From contig JASGKK010000001.1 in the NCBI GenBank assembly GCA_047600605.1, positions 2,294,001-2,358,000 of the forward strand: 64,000 bases of DNA. The letters run 5' to 3'. A program made the translations under genes and the position numbers. Below, in pieces: positions 17,385 through 26,285 of the stretch; positions within the stretch are counted from its first letter, which is position 1, and every line of letters starts with the position of its first letter. This DNA comes from CAYMZZ01 sp047600605. Lineage in GTDB: Bacteria; Bacteroidota; Bacteroidia; Chitinophagales; Chitinophagaceae. A model generated the notes under the pieces. It was not told the origin of the DNA. It worked only from the letters and a program-made list of their open reading frames with translations, and made no database searches.

Positions 17385-19774
17385 CTATTCCAGTATCTGC
17401 TCTATCCGGGTGAGTTTTCCATCGCGTGTCATTCCTTCTATTACAACGCGGAATGCCTGCGTAAAATCGTTGTTATAAAAACTGAAGCTGATCTTTCCCT
17501 TACCAGGACCAGCCATCAGTTGCGGATTCCAGTAAAGCGTGGTGCGCATATCTTTCTTTTCCTGGTCCTGCTTAAATGAGCTGTAGTTGGGTGAATAAAA
17601 CTGACGTATAGCTGTATAACCGGTAACGACATTACTGGGCAATCCTTTTCCAGGTTCAGATTTTACATCATCACCCTTGCGTGTATAAATGGCGATAGCG
17701 CCATTGGCTCCGTTTATGGAACCCATAAATGGGGGGCGGATCACTTTTACATAAGCCACGTCATTTACAGCCAGCGAAGAGATCATATCCGCATCTGTCG
17801 GAATTTCGTTAAGGAAAAGCTGGGGAGAGCCTCCTCTCCATTGCATCGAAGGAGTACCGCCGCCTGTTGCATTGAATATTTGTAATCCGGCAACCTTGCC
17901 TTGCAGGTAAGTAAAAATATTGAGATTAGCCGATGCCAGGGGATCACTCAGCAGGTTAAACGAATACCCATCACCTCCGGTAAAAAGCCCGGAAGCATAC
18001 TTTTCATCCATCAGCTGCTCGGGCGTTTTTGTTCTTGATTTTACCACCACATTTTCCAGCAACTTGCCCTCATAGAGTTTTAACAGATCCTGTTCCTGTT
18101 TTGCCAGTTGCATATGACGGTAAAAGCCGGTTGTATCCGGTGATGGATTGGCAAAACGTCCGCTTGCTGTAAGGTTTGACGTGAGTGCCGGAAGTTTATT
18201 TTCCAGAAAACGTACGCTGGCACTACTCATCTTCTTGCCTTTCGAAAACTGGTAATAGATCGTGGTAGAATCAAAAAGAATCAGCGTAGGCTCTACAAAC
18301 TGTCCGTCCGGCTGCAGTGGTACTACCATCACGTTTCCTTCTGCATTCTTGGGTTTGCTCATTAAGATGATCGATTGCGCCTCCTTCAATTCTGCAGGCG
18401 TGGCCCCATATATCCGTCCTGAGATTGTGAGATAAGTGGTGTCGCGGGGATAGCTGATCGCAGGCAGTTTGCCGCTGGCTACATCCTCCCACTTAAACCG
18501 GCGCCAGCCATGCGTCAGCATTACAAGGTCGAAGATGGCGGGCAATGGTGTCACTGATACCGGAAAAATAATAGCCGGGTTTATATACCTGTCCTTTCAG
18601 ATCTCCGGTGAGGAGCAAGCGGGTGATAATATTATCGCTGCTATCTGTTTCTATACTGGCATCTGTTATTGATACCGAAAGATTGGCGGTGAGATCGCCA
18701 GGAATAGTTACCTCAATATCATTACGTGCTCTTTTATTCATCCCCCAGTGTTTTACTTCCACACTGGGCGTAAACACATACTCCTGGTTATTGATATAAG
18801 TGATACGTTCGGCAAGCGGGCGCCATTTATCATCAAAAGCCGTAATGGTCAGAATACCCGACGGCAGGTCCTGAGTAGGAATAACGCCTTTTATCTCTCC
18901 TGCTTTGGAATCTTTTGCCAGTTTAAATACCATCACCTGGCCCATCGTCCCCACCAGGTAAATCTGTCCGGGGTCAAATGAACCACCCCGCTCTACCGAT
19001 ACAGCAAAATATCTTTTGTCTTTGATGGGAGATACCTGCAGCGTTATCCCGGTGGCTTTTGCCGCCGGCAATGCTGTTTTTTTCTCTGCACCGCGTGCAT
19101 CTTTCCATATTGCTGTAAATACATCCCCAGCATTGGGGGTAATGAAAACAACGCCCATACCATCATGCTGCACGCGCAGGCTGTCTATCACTTTCCCAGC
19201 AGCGTTGGTCACTACTCCTTTTACATTTACGGGGATGCCGTATTCGTCATGGGCTTTAAACGCTACTTTATTTACCAACCCCTGTATCATATCTCCTCCT
19301 TCGGGAAAAAATTCGAGATAACTGGCCGGAGCTGGCTTGTTTTTGGCAACACCAGGCATCTGCAGCACACGTATGTCCTTATTATATAAAAAGGCGGAAT
19401 CAAAATTGAGCATCCAGCGGGTATATCCACGGGCATGGATGAATTTTCCACTATAGCCGCGGCAACTCAAACTGTCCATTGGTGGTTCCTTCGTAGAGGG
19501 GACTTGTGGTACGGCCGATAAGTTTGCCGGTTTCGTCGGTCCAGTCTATATAAAAATTCTTACTGGCATCGGCCGGAAAAGGCCCTTCCATAAGGTATAC
19601 TTTAAACCAAATGGTTTCGCCGGGTGAATAGGCGGCCTTGTCATAGTGCAGATAAGCCCGCTCCTGTGAAAATTCTGTGCTGTAACGCTCCAGCGTGGAT
19701 TCAAAACTCTGTGCCTGCAGTCCGGCAACAGTCAGGAATAAAAACAGCAACGTACAACTCAGACGGATCATCAA
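17385..19774 (-). pseudogene. Frameshifted MG2/plug-like secreted protein (paralogue of 1045-3423)
   Basis: Three consecutive minus-strand frames together encode one protein of about 795 residues, the length of the intact paralogue. Piece 1 (19774-19451) has the signal peptide and MG2 start (QERAYLHYDKAAYSPGETIWF). Piece 2 (from about 19452 to 18493) has YSGKFIHARGYTRWMLNFD and LEFFPEGGDMIQGL. Piece 3 (to 17385) has DLVMLTHGWRRFKW, a plug-like block (GGSPQLFLNEIPTDADMI) and DMRTTLYWNP. The breaks fall at about 19454 (CGG CTA TAG) and 18531 (CAT CTT CGA). Each needs one base removed or two added. Outside the breaks the frames are well conserved, so decay is recent or these are sequence errors. 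Confidence 0.8.
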
Positions 19775-19824
19775 TAATCAGATTTACGGACAGGAAAGAA
19801 ATGGCCCTGTAAATTAAGTAAAGC

Positions 19825-19922
19825 AAGTTATAAGTTGTGAGTTTTGAATAATAAGTTGTCAGAGAGCGAAAAGATAAAAGATTGTTAAGATTACTTACCA
19901 CTTATTACTTAAAACTTATAAC
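19825..19922. repeat. AT-rich dyad repeat, AAGTTATAAGT family
   Basis: The left part (19825-19857) contains AAGTTATAAGTTGTGAG and later AATAATAAGTT. The right part (19891-19922) read on the minus strand gives GTTATAAGTTTTAAGTAATA. The two arms are imperfect inverted copies. The same words form a perfect 18-base inverted repeat at 61661-61736. It fills the gap between icmF and the broken MG2 gene. Confidence 0.6.
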
Positions 19923-19927
19923 CCTGC

Positions 19928-22900
19928 TCACATATTCCTCCTGTACTGTCCCCCTACTTCATACAGTGCATGCGTGATCTGTCCCAATGTGCAATACCGG
20001 ACTGCATCCATAAGAGCAGCAAACAGGTTACCGTTCTCTATGGCTACTTTTCTGAGATGCCCGAGGCTGGCTTCTGCCTGCTTTGCATGCCGTTCTTTGA
20101 AGGCCTGCAGGTTAGTGATCTGTAATTCTTTTTCTTCGACTGTGCTGCGTATCACCTCTCTTGGCACAATCGTGGGGCTGCCTTTGCTGTTAAGGAATGT
20201 ATTTACACCTACCAGTGGCAATTCACCGGTATGTTTGAGATGTTCATAATGCAGGCTTTCTTCCTGGATCTTATTGCGCTGGTACATCCGCTCCATGGCG
20301 CCCAGTACACCACCCCGTTCAGTAATGCGGTCAAATTCGGCAAGAACGGCCTCTTCCACCAGGCTGGTCAGTTCTTCGATGGCAAAACTTCCCTGTATAA
20401 AATTTTCGGTACGCGCCGTTCCCATTTCCCGGTTAATGATAAGCTGTATGGCCATGGCCCGGCGCACACTCTCTTCGGTCGGAGTGGTGATTGCCTCATC
20501 GTAAGCATTTGTGTGCAGCGAGTTGCAGTTGTCGTAAATAGCATACAACGCCTGCAGTGTCGTGCGAATGTCGTTGAAATCAATCTCCTGCGCATGCAGG
20601 CTGCGGCCAGAGGTCTGAATATGATATTTAAGCATCTGGCTCCGCTTATTAGCCTTGTATTTATACTTCATGGCTTTGGCCCAGATCCGTCTGGCCACCC
20701 GGCCGATCACGCTGTATTCCGGATCCATACCATTGCTGAAAAAGAAGGAGAGATTGGGTGCAAAATCATCAATATTCATTCCACGGCTCAGATAATATTC
20801 CACGTAGGTAAATCCATTGGCAAGAGTAAATGCCAGCTGTGTAATGGGATTGGCGCCTGCCTCTGCAATATGATAGCCACTGATGCTGACACTATAAAAG
20901 TTGCGGACTTTCTGTTCAATAAAATATTCCTGTACATCGCCCATCAGTTTCAGGGCAAATTCGGTAGAGAAAATACAGGTATTCTGCGCCTGATCTTCTT
21001 TCAGGATATCTGCCTGCACAGTACCTCTTACCTGCTGCAGGGCCGTTTGCCGGCAATGCTCGTATACATCTGCAGGTAATATTTCTTCGCCGCTCATCCC
21101 CAGCAGCCGAAGGCCCAGGCCATCATTTCCTTCGGGCAACTGGTCCGGAAAGGAGGGGTTATAATAGCGCGGCGGATTATCGCCAAACTTATTTCGCCTC
21201 AGTTCTTCCACCCGGTCCCACAGGCCAAGCTCAGTTATCTTTTTTTCACATTGCTGATCAATGGCTGCATTCATAAAGAAGGCCAGGAGCATGGGCGCCG
21301 GACCATTGATGGTCATGGATACAGAAGTGCGCGGATCGCAGAGGTCAAAGCCGCTGTATAGTTTTTTGGCATCATCGACGGTGGCAATACTCACGCCGCT
21401 ATTGCCGATCTTGCCATATATATCGGGGCGATAATCAGGGTCTTCGCCGTAGAGCGTGACGCTGTCAAAAGCTGTAGAAAGACGTTTGGCCGGCTGACCC
21501 GCACTTACATAGTGGAACCGTTTGTTGGTACGTTCGGGTCCGCCTTCACCGGCAAACATGCGTGTGGGATCTTCACCATCCCTTTTCAACGGAAACACTC
21601 CGGCAGTAAAGGGAAAATGCCCGGGTACATTCTCCTGTGCCTGCCATTGCAGCAGATCTCCCCAGTCTTTATAACGAGGTAATAATACTTTGGGGATGCG
21701 TGTGCCGCTCAGGCTTGTCGTAAACATAGGTTGACTGATAACCTTATCCCGTACAGTGTACTCGTAATAATCTTTCTGGTATTCATTCCATTTATCCGGC
21801 CAATGCTGAATCAACTGACGGCTTACAGGGGTAAGCTCATCACGCAGAGTGTCTGCCTGCTTTTGGAGCGCCTGTATCAATTCGGCCGGAGCGGCTGTTT
21901 GCTGCAGGGTATCAATTGCTCCCTGCAACTGGTAAAGGCGGCTGGCGATAGCAGCCTGTTCTTTTACCAGTTGGTCATATCCCCGGTTGGTTTCGCTGAT
22001 CTCACTCAGGTATCTTGCCCGACTGGCCGGAATCACCGCCTGCGTCACCGATGCTGTTTCGGGAAAACTGAATTCACCAAAATGTACACCAGTCTTTGCC
22101 TGCAATTTGTCAAGCAGCATGGTAAACAAGCGGTTTACGCCATCATCATTAAAACGGCTGGCCATTGTACCTATAATGGGCAGGTCGGCGTCGGTTGCCG
22201 TCCAGAGACCATGATTGCGTTTATATTGTTTGCGCACATCGGCAAGAGCGTCCAGGGCACCGGCTTTATCAAATTTATTGATGCAAACCAGGTCAGCATA
22301 ATCCAGCATATTGATCTTCTCCAGTTGGGATGCTGCACCATACTCCGGTGTCATTACATACATGCTCACATCGCAGTAGTCGAGAATAGAAGCATCGCTC
22401 TGTCCCACACCTGCGGATTCGAGTATGACCAGGTCGTAGCCGGCTTCCCTGCATATTTCGATCGCTTCTTCCACATGCGCACTGAGAGCCGTATTATCGT
22501 CGCGCGTGGCGAGGCTACGCATATAGGCACGGGGATGTGAGATGGCATTCATACGGATACGGTCGCCGAGGAGTGCCCCACCCGTTTTTTTCTTGGATGG
22601 GTCAACAGAAATTACCGCAATGGTCTTATCGGTAAAACTGTTCAGATAACGGCGCACGATCTCGTCGGTAACCGATGATTTACCTGCGCCGCCTGTACCA
22701 GTAATGCCCAGCACAGGTATACGCACAGCCGGTTGCCCATGCGCCTGCTCCTGACCGTTTTCTGCGTTGGTAATGCGACGGGCCACCTGACGAATATCAT
22801 GAGCCTCACCCAGTTGCAACGGCTTTGTATATACACCGGTACCGTTGAGTGATCTATCACACTGACGGATCACATCTTCTATCATCCCCTCGAGGCCCAT

Positions 22901-23275
22901 TTTGCGACCATCGTCGGGTGAATAAATGCGGGTAATGCCATATGCATGCAGCTCATCCGCTTCTTCGGGCAGAATAGTGCCGCCACCCCCGCCAAAAATG
23001 CGGATATGGCCGCAACCATTTTCTTCCAGCAGGTCTTTCATATACTTGAAAAATTCAACGTGCCCGCCCTGGTAACTGGTAATGGCGATCCCGTGCACAT
23101 CCTCTTCTATAGCTGCTTCCACAATTTCCTTTACGGAGCGGTTGTGCCCCAGGTGAATGATCTCTGCTCCCTTGCTTTGTAATATGCGCCGCATGATATT
23201 GATCGCAGCATCGTGTCCATCAAATAATGAGGCAGCCGTTACAATACGGATCTTATTAGAAGGTATATATGTCAT
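19928..23275 (-). CDS. icmF: Fused isobutyryl-CoA mutase (IcmF): B12-binding, GTPase and mutase domains
   Basis: Adenosylcobalamin-dependent acyl-CoA mutase of 1115 residues, the expected size for IcmF. Domains in order: cobalamin-binding Rossmann domain (LFDGHDAAINIMRRIL with the DxH lower-ligand motif, later FGGGGGTILPEEADEL); a MeaB-type chaperone GTPase with P-loop GTGGAGKSSVTDE, ISVDPSKKKTGGALLGDRIR and the NKFD base-recognition motif; and a C-terminal TIM-barrel mutase with GPAPMLLAFFMNAA and SISGYHIAEAGANP. It interconverts isobutyryl-CoA and n-butyryl-CoA, or a related acyl-CoA pair; the exact substrate is not certain. The GTPase domain protects and reloads the cofactor. Monocistronic with a candidate promoter at 23296-23324. 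Confidence 0.95.
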   Translation of the reverse strand: MTYIPSNKIRIVTAASLFDGHDAAINIMRRILQSKGAEIIHLGHNRSVKEIVEAAIEEDVHGIAITSYQGGHVEFFKYMKDLLEENGCGHIRIFGGGGGTILPEEADELHAYGITRIYSPDDGRKMGLEGMIEDVIRQCDRSLNGTGVYTKPLQLGEAHDIRQVARRITNAENGQEQAHGQPAVRIPVLGITGTGGAGKSSVTDEIVRRYLNSFTDKTIAVISVDPSKKKTGGALLGDRIRMNAISHPRAYMRSLATRDDNTALSAHVEEAIEICREAGYDLVILESAGVGQSDASILDYCDVSMYVMTPEYGAASQLEKINMLDYADLVCINKFDKAGALDALADVRKQYKRNHGLWTATDADLPIIGTMASRFNDDGVNRLFTMLLDKLQAKTGVHFGEFSFPETASVTQAVIPASRARYLSEISETNRGYDQLVKEQAAIASRLYQLQGAIDTLQQTAAPAELIQALQKQADTLRDELTPVSRQLIQHWPDKWNEYQKDYYEYTVRDKVISQPMFTTSLSGTRIPKVLLPRYKDWGDLLQWQAQENVPGHFPFTAGVFPLKRDGEDPTRMFAGEGGPERTNKRFHYVSAGQPAKRLSTAFDSVTLYGEDPDYRPDIYGKIGNSGVSIATVDDAKKLYSGFDLCDPRTSVSMTINGPAPMLLAFFMNAAIDQQCEKKITELGLWDRVEELRRNKFGDNPPRYYNPSFPDQLPEGNDGLGLRLLGMSGEEILPADVYEHCRQTALQQVRGTVQADILKEDQAQNTCIFSTEFALKLMGDVQEYFIEQKVRNFYSVSISGYHIAEAGANPITQLAFTLANGFTYVEYYLSRGMNIDDFAPNLSFFFSNGMDPEYSVIGRVARRIWAKAMKYKYKANKRSQMLKYHIQTSGRSLHAQEIDFNDIRTTLQALYAIYDNCNSLHTNAYDEAITTPTEESVRRAMAIQLIINREMGTARTENFIQGSFAIEELTSLVEEAVLAEFDRITERGGVLGAMERMYQRNKIQEESLHYEHLKHTGELPLVGVNTFLNSKGSPTIVPREVIRSTVEEKELQITNLQAFKERHAKQAEASLGHLRKVAIENGNLFAALMDAVRYCTLGQITHALYEVGGQYRRNM

Positions 23276-23584
23276 GAATTTCTTATTCGCAAAGGCAAAA
23301 ATAATAAAATAGGCCTTCTACAAACAGATGTTAGTCATACATTTCTGAAATTCCCTGTCCCGGCTAATATTAACCAGCCTCTGAAACACTTTCTCCGATT
23401 TTTTTTCCTGCTAAAGCTAATTTTCAACCTCTCCGAAAAAAACGTCAAAAAAGGGTGAAAAAACGGATGATTAGCTTTGATAAACTGTGTAGTTTTATAT
23501 CACAGTTGGGAGGACTTCCTTTTTATGAGGTCCGTTAGAACCTAATTCTACCTGACTGTCTTTTCATTTTTTAGACCTTTCGTT
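23276..23584. other. 309-base divergent intergenic region
   Basis: This gap separates icmF (leftward) from the DUF3800 gene (rightward). It holds the icmF promoter candidate and a plus-strand TAGCTTTG box (23472-23479) without a clear -33 element. I looked for a cobalamin riboswitch before icmF and saw none of its conserved core. No tRNA or open frame is supported. Confidence 0.5.
23296..23324 (-). promoter_or_regulatory. Candidate icmF promoter
   Basis: On the minus strand there is TTTG (23321-23324), a 17-base spacer and TATTTTTG (23296-23303), matching the Bacteroidetes -33/-7 pattern TTTG...TAnnTTTG, 21 bases before the icmF ATG. The spacer is slightly shorter than the usual 19-20. Confidence 0.45.
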
Positions 23585-24298
23585 ATGAACCTGCTGTATG
23601 TAGACGAAGCAGGTAGCCCGCATGATCTAAAGCAGGTTTATTTCGCCCTTACAGGAGTTTCCGTTTTTGAACGCCAGGGTTACTGGCTAAGTGAAGAACT
23701 TAATCGGATAGCGTCCCGTTTCAATACTACGGACCCGGCATCAGTTGAATTACATGGAAGCGCTATGTTTAGTGGCCGTGGGTTCTGGAGAAAAATTTCA
23801 CAGGAAGATCGTATGAATGCGATCAGAGACTCTCTTTGCCTGCTCTCACAACCTCATCTCAACCTTACGGTTTTTGCATGCGTGGTTAAAAAAGCTATGA
23901 TCGCACCGCGCAACCCCGTAGAAGCCGCCTTTGAACAGCTTGCCAGCCGGTTTGATTATTTTCTCACACGCTCACATAATAAAGGGAATACTCAGCGGGG
24001 ACTGATCATTTTTGACAAATCCACGTATGAGTCAACAATTCAAAAGCTGACAACCGATTTCAGAAATGTGGGGCATAGTTGGGGAATCATTAAAAATTTT
24101 GCGGAAGTGCCGCTTTTCCTGGATTCCAAGGCTTCCCGTTTAATTCAGCTGGCTGATCTGGTCGCTTATGCTGTTTTCAGAAAATTTGAATACAATGACC
24201 CCCAATTTTTTGAACTGTTTTCCAGCAAGCTGGACAGTTCAGGAGGCACCGTACATGGAATGTGTGAGCTGACCAAACCGCAAAAAATCAAACAATAA
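23585..24298 (+). CDS. DUF3800 protein (predicted RNase H-fold nuclease)
   Basis: Protein of 237 residues. It opens with the DUF3800 hallmark (MNLLYVDEAGS, acidic pair Asp-Glu) and has VELHGSAMFSGRG, GLIIFDKSTYES and a C-terminal PLFLDSKASRLIQLADLVAY, which together give the scattered acidic residues of an RNase H-like active site. No enzymatic role has been firmly shown for the family; homologues occur in mobile and defence contexts. Here it is a single gene after a long leader and followed 48 bases later by glycosyltransferase-like genes it need not relate to. Family call strong, function open. Confidence 0.85.
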   Translation: MNLLYVDEAGSPHDLKQVYFALTGVSVFERQGYWLSEELNRIASRFNTTDPASVELHGSAMFSGRGFWRKISQEDRMNAIRDSLCLLSQPHLNLTVFACVVKKAMIAPRNPVEAAFEQLASRFDYFLTRSHNKGNTQRGLIIFDKSTYESTIQKLTTDFRNVGHSWGIIKNFAEVPLFLDSKASRLIQLADLVAYAVFRKFEYNDPQFFELFSSKLDSSGGTVHGMCELTKPQKIKQ

Positions 24299-24346
24299 TT
24301 TACTACACGCCTATTAGCCGGTTTCTTTCTACTTTTGGCCACTTTT

Positions 24347-25282
24347 ATGGTCAATACCTGTCTGGTCATCGTCTTTAATCACCGGTATGATAAAAACATC
24401 CCGGTTCTGGAAAAAATATATGCCGGCCGTTTCCGGCATATCCGTTTCCTGGTGCCCTTTTACAACGGGTCAAATCCCAATGTGATACCCGTCTATGAAA
24501 GCTCCAATTATTTTCAGTCTTACTTTGCCCAGGGGTTTTTCCGCTTTTTTGATCCCTCTTTTACCCATTATATTTTTATTGGCGACGATTGCCTGCTGCA
24601 TCCCTCCATCAATGAGCACAATGTGCTGGAACAGACGGGGCTTGCCGCCGGAGCAGATTTCTTGCCACAGTTAAACAGGTTTCAAAGCACTTCGGGGATC
24701 ACTTGGTGGCATACTTTCAAAGGCATTGATTTTTTTCATAACCGGAAAGGTGCTGAAATTGCGCGGGAATTGCCAACTCGTGATGAAGCAATTGCACTTT
24801 TTAAGAAGCACGGCTTTGATACGGTACCGCTTAGCATGGCCAATATCTTTGGCACAAAAACACCTCCGGGCAAAAAAGCCCTGGAATACTGGTTGTTTAA
24901 ACAATATCATTTCCGTTACAAATGGAAAAAATTCCGGAAGGGCCCACATATTGAACTTCCTTATCCTATTGCCGGTTCTTATTCCGACATACTGATCATA
25001 ACCAGTGATACGGTCACTGATTTTTGCCGCTATTGCGGCATAATGGCGGCGGCCGGATTATTTGTAGAAATAGCCATTCCCACTGCTTTGCTCCTGAGCG
25101 CCCGGCAGATCATGCTGGAGGATCAGTTGCGCCTGCAGGGAAAAGCATTGTGGACTCCGGAAGATATCCAGGCAGTAGAAAAACAGTTTGACCGCTCACT
25201 GAAAGCATTAATGGAAGGTTTTCCGGCCAATCAACTTTATTATCATCCAGTCAAATTATCTAAATGGAACAACGATCTGTAA
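24347..25282 (+). CDS. Putative glycosyltransferase-like protein
   Basis: Protein of 311 residues starting at ATG 24347; the frame extends to a TTG 12 bases earlier. The N-terminus looks like a GT-A Rossmann start (NTCLVIVFNHRYDKNIPVLE) followed by HYIFIGDDCLLHPSINEH, where GDD could be the metal/nucleotide-sugar motif. The rest is aromatic and basic, with no signal peptide and no clear membrane segment. I do not recognise a named family. Its end overlaps the start of the STELLO-type gene by 19 bases, so the two are translationally coupled and probably act on the same glycan. Function is inferred from the motif and neighbour. Confidence 0.6.
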   Translation: MVNTCLVIVFNHRYDKNIPVLEKIYAGRFRHIRFLVPFYNGSNPNVIPVYESSNYFQSYFAQGFFRFFDPSFTHYIFIGDDCLLHPSINEHNVLEQTGLAAGADFLPQLNRFQSTSGITWWHTFKGIDFFHNRKGAEIARELPTRDEAIALFKKHGFDTVPLSMANIFGTKTPPGKKALEYWLFKQYHFRYKWKKFRKGPHIELPYPIAGSYSDILIITSDTVTDFCRYCGIMAAAGLFVEIAIPTALLLSARQIMLEDQLRLQGKALWTPEDIQAVEKQFDRSLKALMEGFPANQLYYHPVKLSKWNNDL

Positions 25283-26253
25283 AAAAATATATCGTCATCA
25301 CCAGCATTTTTGAACCTACCGAAGCCGTCAGATCTTTTGCCCGTCAGGAAGGTTACCAGCTGATAGTGGTGGGAGATAAAAAAACACCCGCTCACTGGCA
25401 ACAGGATGGCTGCATATACCTGAGTGTAGAACAACAACTGAAGCTGGCTCCTGCTTTTGCACAAAGCATTCCCTTTAACCACTATGGCCGGAAAATGCTG
25501 GGTTATGTGTATGCCATGCAACAGGGTGCTGAGATCATCATCGACACGGACGATGACAATATTCCCTACGCTGGCTGGGAGTTTCCTTCATTTGAAAGCA
25601 GCTTCACCGTATCCAAACCCGATCTGGGCTGGATAAATATCTATCAGCATTACACCAGCCAGTTTATCTGGCCAAGAGGGCTACCCCTGCGTCATATCCG
25701 CGATAGCCGTGAAAAACTGCAATGGTCTGCCGGCAAAAGCGCGCAAAAAGTAGGCATCTGGCAGGGCCTTGCCGACGAGGATCCTGATGTGGATGCGATC
25801 TATCGTCTTACCGACAACACTCCGTGCATATTTGATGACCGGGAGCCCGTGGTACTGGCAAAGGGTACAGTATGCCCCTTCAATTCGCAAAACACCGCGA
25901 TACGCCGTGAATTGTTCCCCCTGCTGTTTCTTCCTTCATTTGTAACATTCCGTTTTACAGATATACTGCGGGGTATAGTAGCCCAGCCCATACTCTGGAA
26001 ACACGGCTACCAACTGGGCTTCACTAAGGCTACCGTGGTACAAAAGCGTAATGAGCACGATTATTTCAAAGATTATGAAAGCGAAGTACCCATGTATCTG
26101 CATAGCGAAAAAGCACTGAAACTGGTCGCCGATTCTTTATCTGCTTCCAGCGTAAGCGACAACCTGCGCGAGGCTTATGAAGCCCTGCACAAGGCTGGCA
26201 TAGTGGAACAAAAAGAACTGACCGTACTGGCCGAATGGCTGGCTCATTGTTAA
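25264..26253 (+). CDS. STELLO-type (DUF288) glycosyltransferase-like protein
   Basis: Protein of 329 residues. The start resembles DUF288/STELLO proteins: KKYIVITSIFEPTEAVRSF, YQLIVVGDKKTPAHW, GYVYAMQQGAEIIIDTDDDN. The DTDDDN run is a likely DxD-type metal and nucleotide-sugar site. Later parts (PFNSQNTAIRRELFPLLFLP, TFRFTDILRGIVAQPILW) also fit. Characterised family members are Golgi proteins of plants; bacterial members have no defined role. It is cytoplasmic by sequence (no signal). It overlaps the upstream glycosyltransferase-like gene and is 32 bases from the kinase gene. Confidence 0.8.
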   Translation: MEQRSVKKYIVITSIFEPTEAVRSFARQEGYQLIVVGDKKTPAHWQQDGCIYLSVEQQLKLAPAFAQSIPFNHYGRKMLGYVYAMQQGAEIIIDTDDDNIPYAGWEFPSFESSFTVSKPDLGWINIYQHYTSQFIWPRGLPLRHIRDSREKLQWSAGKSAQKVGIWQGLADEDPDVDAIYRLTDNTPCIFDDREPVVLAKGTVCPFNSQNTAIRRELFPLLFLPSFVTFRFTDILRGIVAQPILWKHGYQLGFTKATVVQKRNEHDYFKDYESEVPMYLHSEKALKLVADSLSASSVSDNLREAYEALHKAGIVEQKELTVLAEWLAHC

Positions 26254-26285
26254 CCCATCGCTCATTTTATTTTTACATTTGATAC

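Noticed and set aside
23276..23460. Possible cobalamin riboswitch before the B12-dependent icmF gene
   Set aside because: None of the conserved core words of that riboswitch could be found on the minus strand, and a normal promoter box lies 21 bases before the ATG.
26274..26281. TACATTTG box as the promoter of the kinase-RapZ gene
   Set aside because: It is only five bases before the ATG, has no -33 element at the usual distance, and the gene probably shares a transcript with the upstream pair. Kept only as part of the short-leader observation.
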